Positions 6,836 through 14,276 of a stretch of 49,191 nt of DNA are shown one piece after another. Under the pieces are notes generated by a model. The model saw only the letters and a list, made by a program, of their open reading frames with translations. It had not been told where the DNA came from and did not search any database. Position numbers and translations under genes: made by a program. Source of the stretch: an uncultured Eubacteriales bacterium (lineage in GTDB: Bacteria > Bacillota > Clostridia > Oscillospirales > CAG-272); assembly GCA_905205065.1 (NCBI GenBank), contig CAJLCI010000017.1, positions 1 to 49,191 on the forward strand, written 5' to 3'. Position 1 is the first letter of the stretch, and each line of letters begins with the position of its first letter.

Positions 6836-8566
6836 ATGGTAAAGTATCTATTCGGAGTGAATAAATCGCTTTTTTTAATACGTATACCGCTCCTGATTTT
6901 AGATACATTATCCGCTGTAGTTTCCATGCTGCTGCTGAGAGCTCTTCTAAATGAGCTAACAGGAAATTGTGATATTAAAATAGCCATTTTGTTTGCTGTA
7001 GGATTTGCTTTTTCTAACTTTGCATTAGTGCTTATTAAGCGGTTAGTTGACATTGTTGATAAACGTCAACTGGAAAAAACAAAGCTGAGAATTAGGATGG
7101 CTCTGGCAAAAGCGGTATCTAAAATGCCGTTATCTGATATTGAAGATCCGCGTTTCAGAGATTTTATATCACGTGCGGAGTCTTCTGATTCTTTTTCTGG
7201 TATTCTTGACTGCATTACTTCATTCTTAGGCGCAATAATAAATGTTGTGACTTACATAGCTATAGTTTTGACAGTTGGACCTATTATCCTTTTGCTTGTT
7301 GGTTTTGTTATAACAATTCAGCTCGTTATTAATAGATTGAAACAAAATTCAGAATATAAATGGCATGTAAAACAGGCTCCTGTATACCGGAAAATGATGT
7401 TTCTTAATGATATTTTAAGTAATTTGCAATTTGGAAAAGAAATGCGTGTATACACTCTTCAGGAATATTTTTTAGATAAAGGCAAAATAAATTTTAAAAA
7501 GTCGTTTTTGCCTAATTTGAAAAAATCTGTTATAGAGGCAGAAGGATTGGGATTTATAACAGAAATTGCAAAAGTGTTCCAAAAACTTGTAATTTATATT
7601 GTTCTTGGCGTTAAAGTTATATTTAACGGTATGGCAATAGGCGATTTTTCATTGTATTTATCCAGTGCAGACAAACTTACAAATTGTCTTTCTTGCTTGG
7701 TAGAAACAATTTCAAATTTAATGACATGCGGGATTTTTGCTGAAGAATTTAGATATTGTATTACACTTTCTGAAGAAAAACAAAAAATGTACGGTAATAA
7801 GGTTGTACCAGATGATGGCGATCTTTCAATAGAGTTTTGTAATGTTAGTTTTAAATACCCGAATACAGAAACCTATGTTTTAAAAAATATAAGTTTTAAA
7901 TTGAATTCGGGTGAAAGTATGTCTCTGGTTGGAGTAAATGGGGCCGGTAAATCTACTATAGTTAAATTGATATGTCGTTTTTACGAACCTACTGAAGGGA
8001 ATATTTTTATTGGCGGTATTAATATAAAAGAATTGTCTTCTGACGAATATATTCGGCTAATTGGAGTTGTATTTCAAGACTTTAAGCTATTTTCTTTTTC
8101 TGTAAAAGAAAATATTTCTATGTCTGTTGATTTTGATGAAGATAGAATAAAACAAAGTATAGATAAAAGTGGGCTTGGTAATAAAATTGAAAATCTTTCA
8201 AATGGAAGTGAGACATATATTTCCAGAGAATTTGATGAAAATGGAGTTGAGTTTTCAGGAGGGGAAGGGCAAAAGCTTGCCATTGCACGTGCAATTTATA
8301 GAAATTCTCCAATTATTATACTTGATGAACCGACAGCAGCGTTAGACCCGATTGCAGAGTATGATGTGTACAGTCGCTTTAATGAATTATCAAAGTCAAA
8401 AACTGCAATTTATATTTCCCAAAGGCTATCATCGGCAAGGTTTACAGATAAAATTGCCGTGCTCGATGGAGGTAAAATTGTGGAATTTGGTTCACATAAT
8501 GATCTTATTTTAAACGATGGTGTGTATAGTGAAATGTTTAATATGCAGAAACAGTATTATTTGTAA
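6836..8566 (+). CDS. ABC exporter half-transporter 2 (permease fused to ATPase)
   Basis: At least 576 aa. The membrane domain occupies about residues 1-320. The ATPase has Walker A GVNGAGKST, signature FSGGEGQKLAIARA and Walker B IIILDEPTAALDP. The H-loop histidine is replaced by glutamine (ISQRL, Gln529), whereas partner 1 keeps histidine, so the pair probably forms a heterodimer with one weakened ATP site. The ATG at 6836 has no ribosome site. The true N terminus is likelier to begin at 6771 through the A7 frameshift site, or the assembly lacks one base. No precursor peptide or modifying enzyme lies nearby to suggest a cargo. Confidence 0.9.
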   Translation: MVKYLFGVNKSLFLIRIPLLILDTLSAVVSMLLLRALLNELTGNCDIKIAILFAVGFAFSNFALVLIKRLVDIVDKRQLEKTKLRIRMALAKAVSKMPLSDIEDPRFRDFISRAESSDSFSGILDCITSFLGAIINVVTYIAIVLTVGPIILLLVGFVITIQLVINRLKQNSEYKWHVKQAPVYRKMMFLNDILSNLQFGKEMRVYTLQEYFLDKGKINFKKSFLPNLKKSVIEAEGLGFITEIAKVFQKLVIYIVLGVKVIFNGMAIGDFSLYLSSADKLTNCLSCLVETISNLMTCGIFAEEFRYCITLSEEKQKMYGNKVVPDDGDLSIEFCNVSFKYPNTETYVLKNISFKLNSGESMSLVGVNGAGKSTIVKLICRFYEPTEGNIFIGGINIKELSSDEYIRLIGVVFQDFKLFSFSVKENISMSVDFDEDRIKQSIDKSGLGNKIENLSNGSETYISREFDENGVEFSGGEGQKLAIARAIYRNSPIIILDEPTAALDPIAEYDVYSRFNELSKSKTAIYISQRLSSARFTDKIAVLDGGKIVEFGSHNDLILNDGVYSEMFNMQKQYYL

Positions 8567-8608
8567 TAGGCTATAATAATTATTTCTGTTAGCTTAAGAT
8601 TTTTATCG

Positions 8609-8647
8609 GGAGAAAAAATGTGAACTTTTATCTTCTATTTTTTCTCC
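8609..8647 (+). terminator. Hairpin after the exporter operon
   Basis: GGAGAAAAAAT (8609-8619) pairs with ATTTTTTCTCC (8637-8647). The T-run is within the descending arm. Confidence 0.6.
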
Positions 8648-8703
8648 TGCTATAACTTTCATTTTAATTCTATGAAAAACCTTGAAAATTTGACGAAAAA
8701 AGG

Positions 8704-8732
8704 TTGACAGCTTATAGAAAATATGATACAAT
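8704..8732 (+). promoter_or_regulatory. Promoter of rplU-prp-rpmA
   Basis: TTGACA (8704-8709), 17 bp, TACAAT (8727-8732). Confidence 0.9.
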
Positions 8733-8737
8733 AAAAA

Positions 8738-8850
8738 ATGCCGCATGAAACAGGCAGGGATATTTATGCCATGAGATTGATTTTGTGTATTAAATCCCAT
8801 AAGCTCAGCGCCTGCACAGCGAGTTCGGGACAAAGATCCCTTTAAGAAAG
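8738..8850 (+). ncRNA. Candidate L21 leader (autoregulatory 5' UTR)
   Basis: A roughly 110-nt leader between promoter and rplU, with GC-rich pairing potential (for example CAGCGCCTGCACAGCG and GGGAC..GATCCC). Firmicutes rplU genes commonly carry an L21-binding leader. Position supports this here, but I could not verify the consensus. Confidence 0.45.
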
Positions 8851-8863
8851 TGAGGTGCTTTTC

Positions 8864-9175
8864 GTGTTTGCAATAATTGAAACGGGCGGAAAGCAGTATA
8901 AAGTAGCTGAGGGCGACATCATTTTTGTTGAAAAGCTTGATGTTGCTGAAGGTGAAACCTATACATTTGACAAGGTTTTGGCAGTATCTAAGGACAATAC
9001 CTTTATAAGCGGTGCTCCGTATGTTGAGGGTGCGTCAGTAACTGCTAATGTTGTCAAGAACGGCAAGGGTAAGAAAATTACTATTCTCCGTTACAAGCCT
9101 AAGAAGAACGAGAAAAGAAAAATGGGCCATCGTCAGCCTTATACTAAGGTTCAGATCGGTTCAATAGTCGGTTGA
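8864..9175 (+). CDS. rplU: 50S ribosomal protein L21
   Basis: A 103-aa ribosomal protein of the large subunit. It opens with the conserved AIIETGGKQYKVAEGD and ends with the KKNEKRKMGHRQPYTKVQI segment that contacts 23S rRNA. The GTG at 8864 is the start: homologues begin MxAIIETGGKQ, and AGTGAGGTG lies immediately upstream at about 8849-8857. An in-frame GTG at 8855 is part of that ribosome site. First gene of the rplU-prp-rpmA operon. Confidence 0.98.
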   Translation: MFAIIETGGKQYKVAEGDIIFVEKLDVAEGETYTFDKVLAVSKDNTFISGAPYVEGASVTANVVKNGKGKKITILRYKPKKNEKRKMGHRQPYTKVQIGSIVG

Positions 9176-9207
9176 TTGTCAAAGAAGAGAGAAAGGAAAG
9201 GCTTTGG

Positions 9208-9288
9208 ATGATTTTGTTGCCGGAATATCGGCATATGGGAATATCGGAATATTATAATGCCTATCTTTCTCTAATTGGGTTAATATGA
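9208..9288 (+). CDS. 26-codon ORF overlapping the prp start (translational coupler candidate)
   Basis: The ATG at 9208 follows GAAAGGAAAGG (9191-9201) at an ideal distance. The frame runs 26 codons (starting MILLPEYRHMGISEYYNAYL) and stops with TGA at 9286-9288, which overlaps the prp ATG at 9285-9287. The prp start itself has no convincing ribosome site. Read-through re-initiation would couple prp translation to this ORF. I do not recognise the peptide and it may have no function beyond coupling. Confidence 0.5.
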   Translation: MILLPEYRHMGISEYYNAYLSLIGLI

Positions 9289-9659
9289 CAAAGGTAACGT
9301 TTTACAAGAAAAACGGCGTTTATTACGGTTTTCGTGAGACAGGTCATGCAGGAATGAGTGACGGCATCGGGGTAGATGAGCTGTGTGCGGGTCTTTCTGC
9401 GATGACTATGCTCGTTGTCAATACGATTGAAGTGTCATTTGCCGGCACTGTAAACTATATGTATGATCCGGATACTACAGATGTTCAGGTCATTTCAGAA
9501 GACGCTTTGCCTGATTCCAATGCGGATGAAAAAAAGCGTTTTGCTATATCCGGACTGATCGAAGGGTATTATTTACAGCTTTCTGATATGCTTGAAGATT
9601 ATTATGACTTTCTTGAGGTGAACGAAACCGATGATGATCCGCCGGCAGATATTCGTTGA
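9285..9659 (+). CDS. prp: Ribosomal-processing cysteine protease Prp
   Basis: A 124-aa protease that removes the N-terminal extension of ribosomal protein L27 in Firmicutes. The catalytic dyad is visible as His21 (TGHAG) and Cys34 (DELCAGLSAM), in the family's GHAG...C.A.S arrangement. It lies between rplU and rpmA as usual, and the adjacent L27 carries the matching cleavage sequence. The ATG at 9285 overlaps the stop of a short upstream ORF (ATGA) and has no good ribosome site of its own. The C terminus is longer and more acidic than the core needs. Confidence 0.95.
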   Translation: MTKVTFYKKNGVYYGFRETGHAGMSDGIGVDELCAGLSAMTMLVVNTIEVSFAGTVNYMYDPDTTDVQVISEDALPDSNADEKKRFAISGLIEGYYLQLSDMLEDYYDFLEVNETDDDPPADIR

Positions 9660-9714
9660 ATATCTGTTGTAAAGTGAAATTAAGAGAAGTAGTTTTGAAA
9701 GGAGAAAAACGACC

Positions 9715-9993
9715 ATGCTTAGGTTAGGTTTGCAATTCTTTGCACATAAAAAAGGTGTAGGTTCAACAAAAAACGGCCGTGACAGTGAATCAAAGCGTCT
9801 TGGCGTAAAGCGCTCGGACGGACAGAGCGTTATTGCAGGAAATATCATTGTACGCCAGAGAGGTACGCATATTCATCCCGGCAATAATGTCGGAATCGGT
9901 ACCGATGATACTCTTTATGCTCTTATCGACGGAAAGGTTAAATTTGAGCATATTGCAGGTGGCCGTAAACGTGTCAGCGTATATGCAGGCTAA
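9715..9993 (+). CDS. rpmA: 50S ribosomal protein L27 (precursor form)
   Basis: A 92-aa L27 with the Firmicutes N-terminal extension MLRLGLQFF followed by AHKKGVGSTKNGRDSESKRLG. Prp is known to cut after the paired Phe, exposing the A(H/S)KKG end that reaches the peptidyl-transferase centre. The ribosome site GAAAGGAG lies 10-15 nt upstream. The gene follows prp by 55 bp and ends the operon at a strong terminator. Confidence 0.98.
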   Translation: MLRLGLQFFAHKKGVGSTKNGRDSESKRLGVKRSDGQSVIAGNIIVRQRGTHIHPGNNVGIGTDDTLYALIDGKVKFEHIAGGRKRVSVYAG

Positions 9994-10012
9994 AGCCGCC
10001 TTGATATAAAAA

Positions 10013-10046
10013 GCAGACGGGAGAGTATTTCTCGTCTGTTTTTTAA
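10013..10046 (+). terminator. Terminator of the rplU operon
   Basis: CAGACG..CGTCTG stem followed by TTTTTT (10039-10044). Confidence 0.9.
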
Positions 10047-10412
10047 TAAATTAGTATATGTTATTATAATAAAACAAACTTTGTATACTGTAAAAATTTT
10101 TATGAGTATAATTTGTAAATTGCAAATACAATTAATAGGATTTTGCAAATTAAAAGATGCTATGTGAGTTTGGACGTAGCGGTACGAGTATTTTTTGTCA
10201 TGAATAATAATTATATGTCATATGTTTGTATTTTAGCTTGAAATTAATGGAAAATTATCAAATGAAACATATAGCTGTAACATTTTTATGCTATAAATAA
10301 CTTAAAATATATTATGGGTAAAAATTATTCATTTGCTTTTTATAAAAAATTAATGATTATTATTTATTTTTGCCTTGATTATTTATCCATTTTTGAAAGG
10401 ATGTTTACCCAC
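10047..10412 (+). other. AT-rich intergenic region before spoVG
   Basis: About 365 bp, very AT-rich, presumably holding the spoVG promoter. I could not assign a sigma-A or sigma-H promoter. An in-frame ATG at 10314 would extend SpoVG by 33 hydrophobic residues that homologues lack. Confidence 0.4.
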
Positions 10413-10733
10413 ATGGAAATTACCGATATCAGAATAAAGAAATTTAATCAAACGGGTCCGATGAAAGCACTCGTATCTCTTACATTTGATAATGCGATTG
10501 CAGTGCATGATGTTAAAGTCATTTATGCCCAGAACCGTTATTTTGTTGTTATGCCGAGCCGTAAAAATTTTGACGGTACTTACCGTGATGTTGTACATCC
10601 TATAAACAAGGAATGCCGTGCATATCTTGAAAAGTATATAATCGACGCTTATATGGAGCTGTTAGATGATGACGATATAAATAGCGGAGAGAATTCATCC
10701 AAAGAAAATACAGTAGAATCTGCAGATGAGTGA
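10413..10733 (+). CDS. spoVG: Regulator SpoVG
   Basis: A 106-aa SpoVG, a small nucleic-acid-binding regulator involved in septation, sporulation and envelope gene control. The conserved body is visible: MEITDIRIKKF, GPMKALVSLTFDNAIAVHDVKVI, YFVVMPSRKNFDGTYRDVVHPI. The acidic, Ser/Glu-rich tail from about residue 88 is variable in the family. The ATG at 10413 is preferred because homologues begin ME(I/V)TD and GAAAGG is upstream. A terminator follows at 10748. Confidence 0.96.
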   Translation: MEITDIRIKKFNQTGPMKALVSLTFDNAIAVHDVKVIYAQNRYFVVMPSRKNFDGTYRDVVHPINKECRAYLEKYIIDAYMELLDDDDINSGENSSKENTVESADE

Positions 10734-10747
10734 TATATTAGATTGTG

Positions 10748-10785
10748 GCAGGACGTCAGTTTTAAATGGCGTCCTGTTTTTATTT
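10748..10785 (+). terminator. Terminator of spoVG
   Basis: GCAGGACG (10748-10755) pairs with CGTCCTGT (10770-10777), then TTTTATTTATT. Confidence 0.9.
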
Positions 10786-10799
10786 ATTGCGGGAAATGT

Positions 10800-11078
10800 A
10801 ATTAAATATATATTATGTTTGCAAGACGTTCCGCTAATCGTTGGAAAGGTATTTATTGTAAAGGTATTCGCTGTAAATATGTTTAATTTAAAGGCGTTAA
10901 TGAAAAGGCTTTTTAATGAAAAAGCGTTCGGCTGCAAATACGTTCAACTGCAAGTATATTCGGCTGCAAATACGTTCGCTTTTGGAGACGCCGTGTTACT
11001 TCACTTTTTCCGATGGTGGAAGATTTCGTCTTCGGAACGCCTTATGACTCGGCCATTTTCCTTATTGATTTTTTATAA
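10800..11078 (+). repeat. Composite intergenic repeat, copy G (long array)
   Basis: Contains TTTGCAAGACGTTC, then about nine degenerate 15-16 bp units at about 10828-10985 (for example GGTATTCGCTGTAAA and TACGTTCAACTGCAAG), then TTCACTTTTTCCGATGGTGG, CTTCGGAACGCCTTATGAC and TTTTCCTTATTGA. No convincing coding potential. Confidence 0.75.
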
Positions 11079-11126
11079 AACAATTGTTGTTTTTTATCAG
11101 CGATGCGGTCGGGGATTTGCAGATAC

Positions 11127-11155
11127 TTGATTTTAACGTCGGAATATGTTATAAT
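11127..11155 (+). promoter_or_regulatory. Promoter of the PfkB-like gene
   Basis: TTGATT (11127-11132), 17 bp, TATAAT (11150-11155). The leader to the start codon is about 170 nt. Confidence 0.7.
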
Positions 11156-11330
11156 TATTACAAAATGAAAATGTTACCGCAATTTTATAGTATGCGATTG
11201 GAAATTCGTCTAAAATGGATTCTTGTTTCATTTTTATACGGTGGGACAAGTCTTTATTGAAGCAGATGATTAAATGTAAATATCAGATCGATAACGAAGC
11301 TAAAAAACTGTGAAGGGAATGTGTATCTGA

Positions 11331-12296
11331 ATGAAAATCCGAATACTCACAATCGGCAATTCTTCTATGATAACCTCTGTAATACTCGACAGGTTTCCTA
11401 ATCCCGGACAGCCTGTAACAGCTGAAAAATATGCAATGCGCCCCGGAGGACATGGACTGCTGACTGCAATTGCAATTTCAAAGCTTGGAGGCGACAGTGT
11501 TTTTTGCAGTGCGATCGGTGAAGACGGATATGCCGGGGCTATTCGCGATATTTGCCGGGGCTACGGTGTTGATACAAGATTCGTGGTCTGTAAAAGCGGC
11601 GTGAGAACAGGCGCATCGTCACTTATATATAGTGACGGAGGGGTTTGTACGCCGATTGAAATCCCGGGTTCGAATCTAAGGCTTGATGAGGAAGATATCG
11701 AAGATGCTTTTACATGTCTTCCTGATGCTCTTCTTATACAGGGGCGCGGTATTGCAGCTTCTTTAATTACATACGCAGTGAATGAGGCAGGGCGCAGAAA
11801 AATACCGGTTATTGCCGATCTTTCCGGGGCAGATGCGGAACTGCCGCTTGAAAATCTGAAAGAAACCGATATAATTATTGTCGATTCGGAGGCTGCGGAA
11901 GCATTTACCGGTGTTTTGCCATCGGGGGAACAAACCTGCCTGCGCGCGGCCGGAATAATTGAACAGCGTGTCAGAACAAAATATACAATTATTCTGCTTG
12001 ATGATAAGCGCGGTATTTTTTTGAGCGATAATAAATATCATGAGATGCTGTCTCCTTTTTCCATTATTCCGGTTGATTTATCTGCGTCTGTGGAATCATA
12101 TATAGGAGCCTTAACTTTCGATTATATACGCGGCTCTGTTGATAGGGGGAGGGATATTAACCATGCTTGTACTTATGCCGCGCTTGCAAAAGCGTGGACT
12201 CTTGCTACAAAAGGTTCTGCATCGTCTATGCCAACGTCTTCGGAATTGGTTTCCCTTGTAAAAAATAACAGTATTGATTTTACGTTTTATGATTGA
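11331..12296 (+). CDS. PfkB/ribokinase-fold protein, probably catalytically impaired
   Basis: A 321-aa protein with the ribokinase fold: an N-terminal lid region (ILTIGNSSMITSVILDRFPNPGQPV), the first signature as RPGGHGLLTAIAISKLGG, and the C-terminal signature region. In active members that region reads VDTTGAGDTFNGAL, with the Asp as catalytic base and the Gly forming the anion hole. Here it is VDLSASVESYIGAL, so Gly is replaced by Val and the Asp by Glu255. The substrate-side Asn of GGKGAN is also absent. It may be a non-enzymatic ligand sensor or a relaxed kinase. It is followed 50 bp later by ruvX and is probably co-transcribed. Confidence 0.85.
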   Translation: MKIRILTIGNSSMITSVILDRFPNPGQPVTAEKYAMRPGGHGLLTAIAISKLGGDSVFCSAIGEDGYAGAIRDICRGYGVDTRFVVCKSGVRTGASSLIYSDGGVCTPIEIPGSNLRLDEEDIEDAFTCLPDALLIQGRGIAASLITYAVNEAGRRKIPVIADLSGADAELPLENLKETDIIIVDSEAAEAFTGVLPSGEQTCLRAAGIIEQRVRTKYTIILLDDKRGIFLSDNKYHEMLSPFSIIPVDLSASVESYIGALTFDYIRGSVDRGRDINHACTYAALAKAWTLATKGSASSMPTSSELVSLVKNNSIDFTFYD

Positions 12297-12345
12297 CAGA
12301 TAAATTAAAATACATTTTAGTTTGTTTTTTCTGTGAGGTAAATTT

Positions 12346-12777
12346 ATGGGATCCGGAAGAGTGTTGGGAATAGATTACGGTGATGTGAGAACAGGACTTG
12401 CACTCAGCGATGAAAGCGGATTTCTTGCAAGCGGTCTTTGCACATTGGAGGCCGGTGGAGAAAAGCGATTGATTGAAAAAATTATGGCTGAGATAGACGG
12501 AAAATCCATTTCAGAAATTGTTGTAGGAGATCCGGTCAATATGGATGGGACACATGGTAGGCGAAGCGAGAAAGCGTCAGCATTTGCAAAAAAGCTTGAA
12601 CTTCGTACGGGAATTCCTGTGAAAATGTTTGACGAGCGAAGGACTACTATAGCGGCGGGTACTTTTATGAATGAAACTAATACGCGCGGAAAGAAAAGAA
12701 AAGCTGTAGTCGATACGCTTTCGGCTGAGATAATTTTGCAGAATTATTTAGACTACAAGAGAAACACGTCAAAATAA
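12346..12777 (+). CDS. ruvX: Putative pre-16S rRNA nuclease / RuvX (YqgF family)
   Basis: A 143-aa RNase H-fold protein of the YqgF family, implicated in 16S rRNA 5'-end maturation and annotated as a Holliday-junction resolvase. Visible motifs are GIDYGDVRTGLALSD near the N terminus, VVGDPVNMDGTHGRRS, the DERRTTIAA motif and the C-terminal VVDTLSAEIILQNYL with its acidic residue. The length is normal. It lies 49 bp downstream of the PfkB-like gene. Confidence 0.95.
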   Translation: MGSGRVLGIDYGDVRTGLALSDESGFLASGLCTLEAGGEKRLIEKIMAEIDGKSISEIVVGDPVNMDGTHGRRSEKASAFAKKLELRTGIPVKMFDERRTTIAAGTFMNETNTRGKKRKAVVDTLSAEIILQNYLDYKRNTSK

Positions 12778-12842
12778 GGCCGAAGCAAAATCAGTTTTAA
12801 AATATCCGAAACCGGCGGATTGACATGCAGGGAGGATGTTGT

Positions 12843-12911
12843 ATGCAAAGAGCTGTGAAAGCTGTGTTTTTGTGTAGCAGTGTCTTATGGATTTTTGACG
12901 GATATAATTAA
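12843..12911 (+). CDS. Possible 22-aa hydrophobic peptide
   Basis: The ATG at 12843 sits 7 nt after GGAGG (12831-12835). The frame has 22 codons (starting MQRAVKAVFLCSSVLW) and a TAA at 12909. One short hydrophobic stretch could be membrane-associated. No homologue is recalled. The ideal ribosome site is the only reason to list it, and it may be chance. Confidence 0.3.
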   Translation: MQRAVKAVFLCSSVLWIFDGYN

Positions 12912-12954
12912 GGTATTCCTTACCGTATGGTTTGATATTTCTATTATATATAAC

Positions 12955-13056
12955 AAAAAACAGTAAGACGAACGCTTTTGAATTGTTCTTTGTTGGCTCC
13001 TTATTTTCTGGCGGTGGTTTAATCCATGGCTAAGTGTCTTGTTGGAGATTTCATAT
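12955..13056 (+). repeat. Composite intergenic repeat, copy H (degenerate)
   Basis: Contains ACAGTAAGACGAACGC resembling the first array unit, then TTATTTTCTGGCGGTGG, ATCCATGGCTAAGTG and TTGGAGAT, resembling the right half of copies D and E. Diverged, so listed with low confidence. Confidence 0.4.
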
Positions 13057-13057
13057 T

Positions 13058-13098
13058 AAAAACAAAAATCGTCATTTTAAATGACGATTTTTGTTTTT
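13058..13098. terminator. Bidirectional terminator between ruvX and dacF
   Basis: A 20-bp perfect palindrome with a single central base. The arms are AAAAACAAAAATCGTCATTT and its complement, giving T-runs on both strands. Confidence 0.92.
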
Positions 13099-13147
13099 TG
13101 CACTTGCTCATTGTTCTTGTATATTTTTATCAGTTTTAAATATTATG

Positions 13148-14215
13148 CTATTCCTTAATATAGTTTTTATATATAGTATCGGCGTCCTTGACGTTATCAT
13201 ATGTTGTATTGGTACCGTTTCCCGCACCCAAAGTCACAAGTATATACCTGTTTGATCCGCTGACATAATATGTTGCAAGGCATTGGCGGGCTTCAGGAGT
13301 ATATCCGGTTTTTCCTCCTTTTATGTTGCTCATGTCTATACCTGCAGATGAAAAAGCGGAATAAACTGTACTTGTAAGTGTAATGCCGAACGGATGCTGA
13401 TCTGTTGGCGCAGTGTAGTAATTTGCCGAGGTGATTATGTTGCGAAAAGTATCATTTTCAAGAGCATATTTAAAAATTGTTGCGATATCCTTTGCAGTTG
13501 ACGTATGCTTGAGATTATGGAGTCCTGTAACATTTGTAAAGTTTGTATCCTTGCAGTCGAGTTCGTAAGCTTTTGTATTCATTTTTGTTACAAAAGCCTC
13601 TTCGCTTCCGGCTACATACTCCGCGAGTGCTGAGGTCGCTTCTCCACCGGATGACAGAAGACACCCATACAGCAAATCTGTTGCCGAAACGGTTTCTCCT
13701 CCTGAAAAACCTGCCATTGATGAATTTTCTGCGGTCAGTCTCTCGACTATTTCTTTACTTACTGTAATTTGAGTGTTATCCGGATCGGGTATATTTTCGA
13801 TTGCAATAATTGCAGACATAATTTTAGTAAGAGATGCAGGGTATGAAACGGTGTCGCTGTTTTTTTCGCAAATAACTCTGCCTGTGTCCAAATTCATCAG
13901 TATTGCATTTGTACTTGATATGCTTTCCGTTATCTCGGTAATTTTTCCTTGTCTTATGACAGGATTTCCTTCTGCAATTTCGGATGACGGATTTTGAAAT
14001 GTACTATATGAAGGAGTGCTGTCATTCAGTAGAAACTCCGGCTTGTCCATAAGTACGGCAAATGATGCGGCTGCAATAGTCAGAAAAAGCATGAGAGTAA
14101 ATATTTGTGGCAACGCGGACGGAAGACTTTTTGTGTTTTTCTTTTTTATATTATTTTGATTATATTTTGCTGTTGTATATCTGTGCTTATAGTTTGATTT
14201 TGTGTTTTTATTCAC
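13148..14215 (-). CDS. dacF: D-alanyl-D-alanine carboxypeptidase (DacF-like PBP)
   Basis: A 355-aa serine DD-carboxypeptidase that trims peptidoglycan pentapeptides outside the membrane. A basic N terminus of about 30 residues precedes one membrane segment (about residues 35-55). The penicillin-binding motifs are SLTK (in YPASLTKIMSA) and KTG (GGKTGYTPEA). The middle motif, usually SGN, reads SGG (LLSSGGEAT); related clostridial proteins also vary here, so activity is not excluded. The C-terminal PBP5 domain is absent or short. It follows the Xer-type gene by 61 bp on the same strand and is probably co-transcribed. Confidence 0.9.
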   Translation of the reverse strand: MNKNTKSNYKHRYTTAKYNQNNIKKKNTKSLPSALPQIFTLMLFLTIAAASFAVLMDKPEFLLNDSTPSYSTFQNPSSEIAEGNPVIRQGKITEITESISSTNAILMNLDTGRVICEKNSDTVSYPASLTKIMSAIIAIENIPDPDNTQITVSKEIVERLTAENSSMAGFSGGETVSATDLLYGCLLSSGGEATSALAEYVAGSEEAFVTKMNTKAYELDCKDTNFTNVTGLHNLKHTSTAKDIATIFKYALENDTFRNIITSANYYTAPTDQHPFGITLTSTVYSAFSSAGIDMSNIKGGKTGYTPEARQCLATYYVSGSNRYILVTLGAGNGTNTTYDNVKDADTIYKNYIKE

Positions 14216-14276
14216 CAGGATAGATTCCTTTCATTCAATCAGTGAAAAGCGATTGCGAATAAACTTTCTCAGAGAT

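Noticed and set aside
4966..8566. Bacteriocin or lantibiotic cluster around the ABC pair
   Set aside because: No precursor peptide, modifying enzyme, C39 peptidase domain or immunity gene is visible nearby.
10314..10412. N-terminal extension of SpoVG from ATG 10314
   Set aside because: Homologues start at MEITD, and the extension lacks a ribosome site and is AT-driven.
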